Positions 19,371 to 29,326 of a DNA stretch of 50,519 nt are shown here, in pieces. The position numbers were made by a program, and so were the translations under genes. The stretch is from assembly GCA_937928425.1 (NCBI GenBank), contig CALFVL010000021.1, positions 1 to 50,519 of the forward strand, read 5' to 3'. The notes under the pieces were generated by a model. It made no database searches, was not told the origin of the DNA, and was given only the letters and a program-made list of their open reading frames with translations. The DNA comes from an uncultured Verrucomicrobiales bacterium (GTDB taxonomy: Bacteria; Verrucomicrobiota; Verrucomicrobiia; Verrucomicrobiales; Akkermansiaceae). Numbering within the stretch: the first letter of the stretch is position 1; each line of letters begins with the position of its first letter.

Positions 19371-20645
19371 ATGGCTAAACCCACCTTCCAATCACTTCCC
19401 GGCTTTCGAGACTTCCGTCCCGAAGACTGCGCAGTGCGGAACTACCTCTTCGCTAAGTTTCGCGAAGTGGCGCGGCGCTACGGCTTCTTAGAATATGAAA
19501 CCCCTCTAGTAGAAGCCACAGAACTTTATTTGAAAAAATCAGGCGGAGAACTCGGCACCCAGCTCTTCCGCTTCGAGGATCAAGGCGGGCGCGATGTCAC
19601 CCTCCGTCCTGAAGTCACAGCCTCATTGGGCCGCCTCCTCACCGCCTGCCAGCGTGATTACCCGAAACCACTACGCTGGTTCGAAATCGGCCAATGTTTC
19701 CGCTACGAGAAACCGCAGGCAGGGCGCACCCGCGAGTTTTACCAATTCAATGTTGACCTCATTGGCGAGCCCTCCGCCGCCGCCGATGCGGAATTGATCG
19801 CCCTCTCCATCGAGCTCATGCGCGAATTAGGCTTCCAGAAGGGGGACTTCGTCATTCGCCTCTCCGACCGTAATTACTGGCAAAAATATGCGGACTCAAA
19901 AGGCCTTTCTCAAGCGCAAGCCGCAGAGCTCCTCCAAATTGTCGATAAAATCGAGCGAGAAAAAGAAGAGAAACTTACCGCCAGTTTAGCCCCACTAGGC
20001 CTCACTCTTGCCGAGGTTCAAGAAGCCATCCAGTCCCCCTCCGCCTTGAGCGAAAACCTCAACACCGTTCTCAGCAATTTAGAGGCACGGGGAATGCGTG
20101 ACGATGTCGAGATTGACCTCTCCATCGTCCGTGGCCTCGCCTACTACACCGGAGTGGTTTTCGAAATTTTTGACGCCAAGAAATCCATGCGGGCCGTCGC
20201 CGGTGGAGGCCGCTATGACTCCCTCCTATCCTCCCTCTCAGATGGCAAGGTTGACCTTCCTGCCGTAGGCTTCGCCATCGGAGATGTCGTCATTCGGGAT
20301 CTCATCGAGAAGACTCCCCACGCTCTGGAAAAAATGCAGACCAGCCTGGCCGCTGAAAGCGCTTGTGACCTCTTCCTCGTCCTAGCTGACCCTAGCCAAG
20401 AGGCTAAGCTCCTTGCCCTAGCCAGTGAACTCCGCCAGTCAGGTCTCGCCGTTTCCTACTCACTTTCTGCCACAAAATTTGCGAAGCAGTTCAAGGCAGC
20501 CGAGCAAGCTAAGGCTCCACTGGCCCTCGTCATCGGCTCTGAATTCCCAGAAGCCTCCCTAAAACTCATCGCGACTCGTGAGGAAGTGAAAATCACCGCT
20601 GATGAAAAACTCTACACAACCCTTTCCCAATACCTGAAGAAATGA
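19371..20645 (+). CDS. hisS: Histidyl-tRNA synthetase
   Basis: LPGFRDFRPEDCAVRNYLF; TLRPEVTASLGR; FRYEKPQAGRTREFYQFNVDLIG; VRGLAYYTGVVFEIF. ATG at 19371 preferred over 19230. Confidence 0.96.
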   Translation: MAKPTFQSLPGFRDFRPEDCAVRNYLFAKFREVARRYGFLEYETPLVEATELYLKKSGGELGTQLFRFEDQGGRDVTLRPEVTASLGRLLTACQRDYPKPLRWFEIGQCFRYEKPQAGRTREFYQFNVDLIGEPSAAADAELIALSIELMRELGFQKGDFVIRLSDRNYWQKYADSKGLSQAQAAELLQIVDKIEREKEEKLTASLAPLGLTLAEVQEAIQSPSALSENLNTVLSNLEARGMRDDVEIDLSIVRGLAYYTGVVFEIFDAKKSMRAVAGGGRYDSLLSSLSDGKVDLPAVGFAIGDVVIRDLIEKTPHALEKMQTSLAAESACDLFLVLADPSQEAKLLALASELRQSGLAVSYSLSATKFAKQFKAAEQAKAPLALVIGSEFPEASLKLIATREEVKITADEKLYTTLSQYLKK

Positions 20646-22441
20646 GAACACACCACTGTAACGAACTCCGCACCGGAAACATCGATGACACCGTGACCCT
20701 AACGGGATGGGTCAATTCCACCCGAGATCATGGTGGCGTCATCTTCATCGACCTGCGTGATCGGGAAGGGCTCACTCAGGTCGTCTTCCGTCCAGATGAT
20801 TCTCAGGAGGCTGCCAAACTTTCTCATAGCCTGCGGGAAGAAGACGTCATCCAAGTCACTGGCCTCGTCGCTGCTCGCCTAAAAACTGCCGAAGTTGACA
20901 CCACAAATGCCGAACTCCCCACCGGAGAAATTGAAATCGTCGCTCAGGAATTAGTCATCGTAAACAAGGCTGAGGTTCTCCCCTTCCAGCTTGATAAAGA
21001 ACTCTCGAATGAGGACCTCCGCCTGAAGCACCGCTACCTCGATCTACGCCGCCCACGTCTCGCCAGTAACCTCCGCCAGCGGCACCACATTACCAAGGCT
21101 GCTCGGGACCACCTCTCGGACCAAGGCTTCATCGAGGTAGAAACTCCCATCCTCTCAAAGGCCACCCCGGAAGGAGCGCGTGACTTCCTCGTCCCCAGTC
21201 GGATTAACCCCGGTAAGTTTTACGCCCTCCCGCAAGCTCCCCAACAGTATAAGCAGATGCTCATGGTCGCGGGCGTAGAAAAATACTTCCAGATTGCTCG
21301 CTGCTTCCGTGATGAAGACCTCCGTGCAGACCGCCAACCAGAATTTTCTCAAATCGACATCGAGGCCTCCTTCGTAGATCAAGAAGACATCATCGGCCTC
21401 ATTGAGGGAATGCTCTCCTCCATGTTTGAAGAAGCACGAGGGGTAAAAGTCCCCACCCCCTTTGAACGTCTCACTTGGCATGATGCCATGAATCGCTTCG
21501 GCTCAGACAAGCCAGAGCGCCGCATCGGCATGGAAATGGTCGACCTCAGCACTGAGCTAAAAGACTGTGAATTCCGCGTCTTCTCTGGAGTCATTAGCAA
21601 TGGTGGCGTTGTCAAAGCCATCAACGCCAAAGGCTTCGCCGACATCTCCACTGGACAGATCGACAAGCTCACTAAACTGGCCCAAGAAGCCGGAGCAAAG
21701 GGCCTTGCCTACATTCAGGCACGTGATACCGACCGCTCCACTTGGCGCTCTCCCTTCGTGAAACGCATGACTGATGAGGAAATCGAAGCCCTCCGCACGA
21801 AGCTCAATATCGAGGCCGGCGACCTCATCCTCTTCGCCGCAGATGAGTGGGAGCCAGCCTGTGATGTCCTAGGGCGCATTCGCCTTGAAGTTGCCTCCCT
21901 TCAGAACCTCCTCGAAGGAAATGACGAGCTCGACTTCCTCTGGGTCACCGAGTTCCCCCTCCTCGCCTATGATGAAGAAGAGGGCCGCCACGTCGCCGTT
22001 CACCATCCCTTCACCCGCCCGCTTAAAGAGGACGAAGAAAAACTCCGTAAAGGAGAACTCGAGGGCCTCCGTGCTCAAGCATACGACGTCGTCCTAAATG
22101 GTTACGAGCTCGGTGGAGGCTCCATCAGAATCCACGAATCAGAACTCCAAAGCGACATGTTTACCGCTCTCGGGATATCAGAAGAAGAAGCGAACACTGA
22201 ATTCGCGCACATTCTCGAGGCCTTTAAATTCGGCGCCCCTCCACACGGCGGCATTGCGCTCGGTCTAGACCGCGTGGTCATGCTCGCTTGTAAAGAAGAG
22301 TCCATTCGTGAAGTCATCGCCTTCCCCAAGAATAACAAAGGAGCAGAAATCATGACCTCGAGCCCCGGAAGTGCCACCGGTAATGCCCTCCGTGACCTTC
22401 GCATTAAATCGACCTACGTCGAAAAACCGAAGTCAGAGTAA
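20642..22441 (+). CDS. aspS: Aspartyl-tRNA synthetase
   Basis: MRTHHCNELRTGNIDDTVTLTGWVNSTRDHGGVIFIDLRDREG; FRDEDLRADRQPEFSQIDIE; APPHGGIALGLDRVVML. ATGA overlap with hisS. Confidence 0.98.
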   Translation: MRTHHCNELRTGNIDDTVTLTGWVNSTRDHGGVIFIDLRDREGLTQVVFRPDDSQEAAKLSHSLREEDVIQVTGLVAARLKTAEVDTTNAELPTGEIEIVAQELVIVNKAEVLPFQLDKELSNEDLRLKHRYLDLRRPRLASNLRQRHHITKAARDHLSDQGFIEVETPILSKATPEGARDFLVPSRINPGKFYALPQAPQQYKQMLMVAGVEKYFQIARCFRDEDLRADRQPEFSQIDIEASFVDQEDIIGLIEGMLSSMFEEARGVKVPTPFERLTWHDAMNRFGSDKPERRIGMEMVDLSTELKDCEFRVFSGVISNGGVVKAINAKGFADISTGQIDKLTKLAQEAGAKGLAYIQARDTDRSTWRSPFVKRMTDEEIEALRTKLNIEAGDLILFAADEWEPACDVLGRIRLEVASLQNLLEGNDELDFLWVTEFPLLAYDEEEGRHVAVHHPFTRPLKEDEEKLRKGELEGLRAQAYDVVLNGYELGGGSIRIHESELQSDMFTALGISEEEANTEFAHILEAFKFGAPPHGGIALGLDRVVMLACKEESIREVIAFPKNNKGAEIMTSSPGSATGNALRDLRIKSTYVEKPKSE

Positions 22442-22480
22442 AGGCATTATCCCTCTTCTTTAATCCCACACCATAAATTG

Positions 22481-23182
22481 ATGAGCAGACGAGCTGGCAT
22501 TACCGCGATCTTCACAGCCCTCGCTCCATCACTGCTTTGGGCCGAGACTGAAGAAGAAATTCCACTCGGGATCGAGGCCGTAACCGGACTGCGCAGCCAC
22601 TACGTTCACCGTGGCTTTGAGCTCGCAGACGCCTCCCTAGACTTCCAACTCGAGGCCGAGCTTTCCCTCTCCAACCACTCGTCACTTCACTTCGGACTCT
22701 CCCACCTCTCCGAGAGTAGTGGCGACTTCTCAGAGACCAGTATTTACGCCGAATACACCCACGACTTCAGTGATAAACTCCTCTTGGGAAGCTCCCTCAC
22801 TTACCGCGACCGGAGCTCCAGCCTGCTCGATAGTGGAATCGACCTCGGATTTTTCACCTCCTACGAACTTCACAAGGACTGGCGCTGGCGCAACCAGTTC
22901 CAAATCGACTTCGGCGAAAGTGGCTTCTACTTCGCAAGTGAGCTGGAGTGGAGTCAAGTCCTCTCGGAAGACGCCTTCGTCACCATCGAGAGTGGGCTCA
23001 GCCTCATCTCTGACTACCAGGACCGCGACGGACTAAATGATTTCTATGCCCGGGTATCACTCACCTACACCCTCTCAGAGCAAGTGTCTTTCACCCCCTT
23101 CATAGGTGCTAGTGTTCAGCTCGACGATCATGACGGCAGTGATGTCGCCTATGCTGGCCTCTGGTTTGAGGTCATTTTTTAG
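22481..23182 (+). CDS. Putative outer-membrane beta-barrel / porin-like protein
   Basis: Signal peptide (TAIFTALAPSLLWAE), alternating amphipathic strands, terminal Phe (GLWFEVIF). Confidence 0.65.
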   Translation: MSRRAGITAIFTALAPSLLWAETEEEIPLGIEAVTGLRSHYVHRGFELADASLDFQLEAELSLSNHSSLHFGLSHLSESSGDFSETSIYAEYTHDFSDKLLLGSSLTYRDRSSSLLDSGIDLGFFTSYELHKDWRWRNQFQIDFGESGFYFASELEWSQVLSEDAFVTIESGLSLISDYQDRDGLNDFYARVSLTYTLSEQVSFTPFIGASVQLDDHDGSDVAYAGLWFEVIF

Positions 23183-23906
23183 CTTCCTTCTTCTCCCTCT
23201 TCCTCGCCTTCGCTCGCCCTGCACTTGCGCGCAGTTCTCGGCTATTGAGCTCCGTGTTCTCATCGCGGTCTAGGCGGTGAAATAGTCGATGTTTTTGCTC
23301 CACCGAATAGCTCTCTAATTGGGGTAATTTCTGGAATTCGCTCCATGACAGCGCCCCACTCTGATCTAGATCTCCCTCTTGAACCCTCATTTTGGGCAAT
23401 CGCTTTTCCTCTCCCCGCTGCGCCATCCCCTTCCCTAGGCGAGTATCCTTGCGGTCTAGAAATCCGTCCAAATTCACATCGAGACGGCCGAATATCTTTT
23501 CCCGCCTCTCAAGGGTCATCTTAGAAAAAGGGATATGCTGTGCGAATTCGAGCTGACTGATTCTTCCATCACGATCTAGGTCTGCTCTTGCTAAAAGTCT
23601 CTCTTTTTTCTTTGGTGAGTTCAGAGACAACTCGCCTCTAGAAAGAAAGCCATCTTTATTCTTGTCCAAGCGATTGAAAATCTTCGTGCGTGCTTCTGGA
23701 GAGAGTCGCATCACTCGTTTTCCTCTCTCAAATTCCACCTTAGAAATCTTCTGGTCTCTATCTTGATCATGTGATTTCAGAAACTCTTCAGCCCTCGGAG
23801 GCATTTTCTCTGCGACTGTGGCTTGGGCTTCTTTCGCTAAAACTGGCGCAGAACTCAAAGCGATAAAAAATGCATAGGCGTTTAACAAAATGACAGAATG
23901 AGACAC
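23172..23906 (-). CDS. Secreted EF-hand protein with about six EF-hand-like loops
   Basis: DQDRDQKISKVEF, DKNKDGFLSRGEL, DLDRDGRISQLEF, DVNLDGFLDRKD, DLDQSGALSWSEF, DRDENTELNSREL; N-terminal signal peptide. Confidence 0.85.
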   Translation of the reverse strand: MSHSVILLNAYAFFIALSSAPVLAKEAQATVAEKMPPRAEEFLKSHDQDRDQKISKVEFERGKRVMRLSPEARTKIFNRLDKNKDGFLSRGELSLNSPKKKERLLARADLDRDGRISQLEFAQHIPFSKMTLERREKIFGRLDVNLDGFLDRKDTRLGKGMAQRGEEKRLPKMRVQEGDLDQSGALSWSEFQKLPQLESYSVEQKHRLFHRLDRDENTELNSRELRASAGRAKARKREKKEAKK

Positions 23907-24011
23907 AGCGAGCTTGGGTTTTCTGATTAAACCACGGCTAAACCGTCAAGTTGCACAAAAAACACTGATTTTCGGTAGACGGGTCCGCTCATTGTCATAA
24001 TCTCCCACCCG

Positions 24012-24884
24012 ATGGAAATTCTCTCATCACTTAAAGCGGAACGCCCTACCCTCTCCTTCGAATTCTTCCCTCCCAAGAATGACTCCGGGGCAGATGAGCT
24101 TTTAAAAACAGTGCACGAGCTTGGTAAGCTCGACCCAGCCTTCGTAAGCGTAACATACGGAGCCGGAGGTAGCACCCGTGAGCGGACCCGTGAAGTGGTG
24201 CAACGAATCATTCAGGAAACCTCCGTCCCAACCATCCCTCACCTCACCTGCATCGGCCATACTAAGGCCGAAATGACTGAGATCCTAAATCAATACTCTG
24301 AAGATCAAGTCGGGACAATTTTAGCCCTTAGAGGTGATCCGCCTCAAAATCAGGTGAACTATGATCACAGTGAGGATGATTTCACCTTTGCCAGTGACCT
24401 GGTCTCCTTCATCTCTCAACATTCATCTCACTTTGAAATCGGAGTTGCAGGTTTCCCAGAAGGTCATCCTGCGACTCAAAACCGCCTTGTAGAGATGGAC
24501 TACTTTAAGAAGAAAGTGGATGCGGGTGCTGATTATATCTGCACGCAGCTTTTCTTCGACACTCATGACTTCTTCGATTATCGGGATCGCTGCCTACTAC
24601 ACGGGATCGACCTGCCAATCGTGGCCGGTATCATGCCCATCACCACTCTCGCCGGAATGAAGCGGATGGCTGACTTAGCAGCGGGAAGTCGCTTCCCAGC
24701 AAAGCTCCTACGGGCCCTTAGCGAAGCTGGAGATGATCCCGCAGCCATTCGACAGGCAGGAATCGACTATGCGATCCTACAGTGCCAAGAGCTGATCGAT
24801 CAATCGGTGGCAGGCCTCCACCTTTACACTCTCAATAAAAGCAGTGCGACGAGGGACATAGCAAGTGCACTGCACTTAACATAA
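24012..24884 (+). CDS. metF: Methylenetetrahydrofolate reductase
   Basis: LSFEFFPPKND; VSVTYGAGGSTRERT; IPHLTCIG; ILALRGDPP; GVAGFPEGHP; GADYICTQLFFD; GIMPI. Confidence 0.97.
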   Translation: MEILSSLKAERPTLSFEFFPPKNDSGADELLKTVHELGKLDPAFVSVTYGAGGSTRERTREVVQRIIQETSVPTIPHLTCIGHTKAEMTEILNQYSEDQVGTILALRGDPPQNQVNYDHSEDDFTFASDLVSFISQHSSHFEIGVAGFPEGHPATQNRLVEMDYFKKKVDAGADYICTQLFFDTHDFFDYRDRCLLHGIDLPIVAGIMPITTLAGMKRMADLAAGSRFPAKLLRALSEAGDDPAAIRQAGIDYAILQCQELIDQSVAGLHLYTLNKSSATRDIASALHLT

Positions 24885-24924
24885 AATTACGTCCCACTCT
24901 TTCATTCCCTCGCCTACGGGATTG

Positions 24925-26442
24925 CTACTTTCTCATACGGGCTTCACTTAAAATTTTCTCGTTAGCCTCCTCGCTAATTTCCGAGAATTGCTGGTCCTTC
25001 ATCTCTATTTCTATCCATCTCCACCCCTCCTGATCTGCTGGGTAGAGCTTATCCAGCATTTCGTGTTCGGCGAATGAAGACTCTGGAATAGCCAGTTTTA
25101 AGATCCCATTCACACGATGAACTTTCATCTCTCCGAGAAGTCGAATGCCCTCTAAATCTTCCTCACTGGACTGAACGAGTAACTCATTCATCCCATCATA
25201 CCTAGATCGGTCGATCGTGAAGTGCTCAGCCTCTTCACTTTGCTTATAGGCATCACGTAAGCTCATCCGTTCATCAATGAGTCTCTGAGCCACTGAGGTG
25301 TCGGTAGAGTCACTCGAGAAGCCCTCGGTCAGCGTGATTTCTAAAAACTCGGCAGCCTCAGCTTGACTGGGGAGGCGAGTGGTAAACTCACCCACGAGTC
25401 GCGCCAAGTCTCCGGATTTCAAATCCAGATTACGGACCTGCAAGCCTCCGCCTTCCGTCGTAAATTCAAATGATCCTTCCTCAAAGTTCACCCGACGAAA
25501 GGTCCGCTGAGTATCCATAATCGAAACTGCTTTTAAGACCGGCCAGCGCTCACGGATCGTAAGAGAAAGATCTTCCGCCACTGAAGCTTTTCCTTCTACC
25601 TTTATGACACTGTTAGTAGAGCCACTGATCTGCAAATCTCCAGTGATGTGTCCCTCCAAAAAATCCCGCACGGTGACTCCAGACACCTTTAGAAAGCGAT
25701 CTACGGACAGGTCTTCAAAATGTCCTTCAAGTGCAAACTTTGGTTTTTCAATCGGGGCACCGATCCTACCAGTAAGCTCTAACGAACCTTGTCCTTGGGT
25801 GAGGCTAAGTGAAACGAATTCTAGGCCAGACTGGTCCAATACCAGCTCCCCTTTTTTCACGTCCAAATCTCGGAGCCAATTCTGCTGAAACGTCCCCCCT
25901 GAAAGGGTAATGATCCACTTTCCATTTTCTAGATCAGCTTGCATCTCCGCATTGGAAAGACAACCGTAAGTGAGCTTAGAATATCCCCAATCACAGCTAA
26001 AGTCCTCTACTGTGATCGAATTCAGCCCATCTTTCTCACAGCTTTCCAAAATACTCGCAAAGGCCCTTTCCATCTCTTCGCGGCTACCACCCCCCTTTAA
26101 ATTCAGCTCTACTTGCTCAACACTCACTTTTTTGGGTGCCCAATTTTTCGTGAGACCTACTAGGTAAGTGAGCGGCGCGCTTAGCCCCGTCATCTCGAGT
26201 TGATAAAAGAAGCTATCTTCTCCCCCCTTGAGGGTCACTTTCTTAAAGCCAGCGGCTCCACGTGATCTTAGAAACCCCTTTCCATCTGTCTCACTTGCTC
26301 CCAGCGAATCTTGCAACTGTTTTGACATTTTCTCAGCATAAGCTTCCCCCTCGAAGTAACGGCCGAGGAGCAAATAGGTTACTCCAGCTAAGAGTGCGAA
26401 AACGATGATTAGCTTGGTGCAAAGACTCCCCAGCTGTTTCAT
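24925..26442 (-). CDS. AsmA-like / large single-TM envelope protein of unknown function
   Basis: N-terminal TM (MKQLGSLCTKLIIVFALLAGVTYLLL) then long beta-rich region with repeated short segments resembling AsmA-like proteins. ATG at 26442 preferred over 26607. Confidence 0.55.
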   Translation of the reverse strand: MKQLGSLCTKLIIVFALLAGVTYLLLGRYFEGEAYAEKMSKQLQDSLGASETDGKGFLRSRGAAGFKKVTLKGGEDSFFYQLEMTGLSAPLTYLVGLTKNWAPKKVSVEQVELNLKGGGSREEMERAFASILESCEKDGLNSITVEDFSCDWGYSKLTYGCLSNAEMQADLENGKWIITLSGGTFQQNWLRDLDVKKGELVLDQSGLEFVSLSLTQGQGSLELTGRIGAPIEKPKFALEGHFEDLSVDRFLKVSGVTVRDFLEGHITGDLQISGSTNSVIKVEGKASVAEDLSLTIRERWPVLKAVSIMDTQRTFRRVNFEEGSFEFTTEGGGLQVRNLDLKSGDLARLVGEFTTRLPSQAEAAEFLEITLTEGFSSDSTDTSVAQRLIDERMSLRDAYKQSEEAEHFTIDRSRYDGMNELLVQSSEEDLEGIRLLGEMKVHRVNGILKLAIPESSFAEHEMLDKLYPADQEGWRWIEIEMKDQQFSEISEEANEKILSEARMRK

Positions 26443-26671
26443 AATCGAGTTCACCCCAATCGTGCGAGCATACTTCAACTGGAACAAAATTCCTTGGCTT
26501 CCGATCCAATCTGAAACGCGATTCTGGTAATTTCTTAGCTTTTCCTTTTCAGCAAGTTCCTCCACAAGCGAAAAACTACGCCTTCTTGGGGGATTTTGCC
26601 ATCTCAAATAATTACTTCCACCTTTCGTATTTTCACTCGCAGAAGGATCGCCCCAGCGGTATATCCACCCT

Positions 26672-27409
26672 GTGGAAGCAACCGACTACAAGGTCAGTTT
26701 AGAAATTTTCGAGGGTCCGCTCGATTTACTTCTCTACTTAATTAAGAAGGATGAAGTCGACATCTACGACATCTCGCTCGAAAGAGTTACCACTCAGTAC
26801 TTTGACTACATTGAAACTTTTAAACTCCTCAATATAGACCTCGCTTCAGAGTTCATTTCCATGGCTGCGAACCTCATGTATATCAAGAGCCGCACCCTCC
26901 TGCCAAAGCGAGACCAGCCTCCTGAAGATGATGCTGAAGAGGATGACCCCCGCTGGGAACTCATTCGCCAACTCATCGAGTATAAGAAATTTAAAGACGT
27001 TGCTGGATTTCTCCACCGCCGAGAGGTCGAGCAAGAACAGGTATTTGCGAACTCCCCCCTTAAGCAAGCTCGCGCTTCCGACGAGGAGCCAACACCTCTC
27101 GCTGAGGCCTCTATTTTCGATCTAATTCGAGCCTTCCAAAACGTCTTAAAACGTTTCGATGAAGCTCGCGACTTCGGTGACATCGTTGACGATCGCTACA
27201 CGGTAAACGATAAGATTGAATCACTCATGGCTCGCTTAGAACCCGGACAGTCCATGTCTCTTCAAGATGTTTTTGAACAAGCCAGCTCTAAGGTGGAAGT
27301 CATAGTCACCTTCCTTGCACTCCTAGAGCTGATGAAGATGAACCAATTTCGGGCCACTCAGAACAGCCTCTTAGGAGAGATCAATATCCAGCGTTCTTCC
27401 TCGGACTAA
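26672..27409 (+). CDS. scpA: Segregation and condensation protein A
   Basis: YKVSLEIFEGPLDLLLYLIKKDEVDIYDISLERVTTQYFDYIE...ASEFISMAANLMYIKSRTLLP; C-terminal VIVTFLALLELMKMNQ. Confidence 0.95.
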   Translation: MEATDYKVSLEIFEGPLDLLLYLIKKDEVDIYDISLERVTTQYFDYIETFKLLNIDLASEFISMAANLMYIKSRTLLPKRDQPPEDDAEEDDPRWELIRQLIEYKKFKDVAGFLHRREVEQEQVFANSPLKQARASDEEPTPLAEASIFDLIRAFQNVLKRFDEARDFGDIVDDRYTVNDKIESLMARLEPGQSMSLQDVFEQASSKVEVIVTFLALLELMKMNQFRATQNSLLGEINIQRSSSD

Positions 27410-27427
27410 ATGAACTAAGTTCCTGTA

Positions 27428-28006
27428 ATGCCCACTCCGCAAAATATTGCACTATTTGGAGGGACTTTTGACCCCATTCATGATGGCCATCTCGCTTTGA
27501 GCCAAAAAGCAGTCGAGGAATTTCAATTAGATCAAGTCATCTTCATCCCTTGTCGTAGATCTCCACACAAAGAAAATGCACCAAGTGTGAGTGACCTAGA
27601 TCGCTTAGAAATGCTGAACATAGCAAGCTCCAACTTATCTTGGGCCACGGTGGATGATTATGAGCTGAAGAAACCTCCCCCATCCTTCACTTGGGAAACG
27701 GTGAAGCATTTTAAAAATGAACTCGAGGGAGAACCCCGCTTCTTCCTTCTCATCGGGATGGACCAATGGCTCTCACTTCCAGAATGGAAAAACATCAAGA
27801 TCCTCGCACAAGACCTCGAATTTATCGTAGTTGGCAGGAATGGCCAGCCCGCTAAGCCTCGTGAAGGATACAGTGCCCATTTCATCGAAGGAAATCACCC
27901 CGCATCCGCGACTAAAATTAGAGAACAACTTAAAAAACATCAAAGCTCTAAGTGGCTAGATGAAAAAGTTCTTCACTACATTTCTAAAAAAGGGCTTTAT
28001 TCCTAA
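27428..28006 (+). CDS. nadD: Nicotinate-nucleotide adenylyltransferase
   Basis: IALFGGTFDPIHDGHLALSQ; IPCRRSPHKE; LIGMDQWLSLPEWKN; C-terminal ASATKIRE. Confidence 0.93.
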   Translation: MPTPQNIALFGGTFDPIHDGHLALSQKAVEEFQLDQVIFIPCRRSPHKENAPSVSDLDRLEMLNIASSNLSWATVDDYELKKPPPSFTWETVKHFKNELEGEPRFFLLIGMDQWLSLPEWKNIKILAQDLEFIVVGRNGQPAKPREGYSAHFIEGNHPASATKIREQLKKHQSSKWLDEKVLHYISKKGLYS

Positions 28007-28072
28007 GGATTTTAACTACTTCCCCCTTTTTCTTATCCTCAGTTTATCTCTAACCCACTTATCATCACTCCC

Positions 28073-28858
28073 ATGAAGAAATTTCTCTCTTATTTTTTCA
28101 CCTTCACTCTCTTGTCCTTTGCTCAAGAGGAAGCCTCGAAAAAAAGTAACGAGGCTACAGACCAGCCAGAAAAACCACAGTTTGTCATCGAGATTGAGGC
28201 CCTGACTCAGGAACAGAAGAAGGACTATTTCACCTATTACCATGAGGCCGAGCGTTTTTTCCAACAAAGGCGTATTTTTGAATGCTTAGAAAGCATCCAT
28301 GCCCTCCACAAGATTTATGACAAAAATCCTGCTTCACTCAATCTTCAGGGAGCTTGTTATGTAGAATTTCGTGATTTTAAGAAAGCTCGTAAAACCTTTA
28401 ATAAGGCCCTTTCCATCACGCCGGGGAACTTTAATATCAATTTCAACCTCGCTGAAATCGACTTCGTTTCAGGTGAATTTAAAAGTGCTCTTGGAAAGCT
28501 CCAGAATCTTAAAAAAGATATTGAAGGTAATGCACGCTTTAGAACAGTCATCCCCCTCGTCGATTTTAAAATTCTTCTCTGCCACTTGAAGGCTAACAAT
28601 GAAAAGGAGGCTAGAAAAATTCTCGAGGAAGTCGATTTCCTAGATGATTCTCCCCTCTTTTACTTCGGGAATGCCGCTCTCGATTACTATGCGGATCGGG
28701 GATCAGAAGCAGAGACTTGGCTCGCACGTGCTAAACGCATTTTTCAGGACGATGATATTCTTCCCTCATGGCAAGATACTCTGATCGAGTTCGGATACAT
28801 CAAGAGCTTTTACGGTGGTGACTTAGAGGTCGACATTCCCTCCCCGACAGGTGAGTAA
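28073..28858 (+). CDS. Tetratricopeptide-repeat protein (exported)
   Basis: Signal peptide; NLQGACYVEFRDFKKARKTFNKALSITPGNFNINFNLAEIDF TPR-type pattern. Confidence 0.75.
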   Translation: MKKFLSYFFTFTLLSFAQEEASKKSNEATDQPEKPQFVIEIEALTQEQKKDYFTYYHEAERFFQQRRIFECLESIHALHKIYDKNPASLNLQGACYVEFRDFKKARKTFNKALSITPGNFNINFNLAEIDFVSGEFKSALGKLQNLKKDIEGNARFRTVIPLVDFKILLCHLKANNEKEARKILEEVDFLDDSPLFYFGNAALDYYADRGSEAETWLARAKRIFQDDDILPSWQDTLIEFGYIKSFYGGDLEVDIPSPTGE

Positions 28859-28880
28859 ATCTCTCCACATCTTTTAATCT

Positions 28881-29291
28881 TTATGAGCTAACTTGCTCTA
28901 GTCGAATCCCATAAACCCCTGCAATCGCCGGAGCTTCAGATTCGGCATAGACCTCTCGGTAGTAAACTTCTTTGATGCCATAGGCACAGAGGGTCTGCAT
29001 GCAGGAGGTGCAGGGCATGGTCGTGGTTGCCACCAACCTAGCCTCCCCTCGCTTAAAGAGGCTGCATAAATTCACTTCGGCGTGGAGCATGAATTTTTGT
29101 CGCCCATCTCGATCATCCCAGAATCCATCGGGAGCATCAAACCCGGGGGCCAAGCCATTATAAGCAGTCGCAATCACGCGATTATCCCAATCTAAAGCTG
29201 CCGCTCCGACTTTACGAAAGGGGTCTTCTGATCGTAAACTGGCGACTTCTGCCAGTGCCATCGCATAGCTCGGGATCGACAATCTTGACAT
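28881..29291 (-). CDS. Cytidine/deoxycytidylate deaminase family protein
   Basis: HAEVNLC...TTMPCTSCMQTLCAYGIKEVYY (HAE...PCxxC zinc site); KVGAAALDWDNRVIATAYNG. Confidence 0.9.
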   Translation of the reverse strand: MSRLSIPSYAMALAEVASLRSEDPFRKVGAAALDWDNRVIATAYNGLAPGFDAPDGFWDDRDGRQKFMLHAEVNLCSLFKRGEARLVATTTMPCTSCMQTLCAYGIKEVYYREVYAESEAPAIAGVYGIRLEQVSS

Positions 29292-29326
29292 GCTCACTCA
29301 GAAAGTCATAGCCTGCGATCCTTTTA

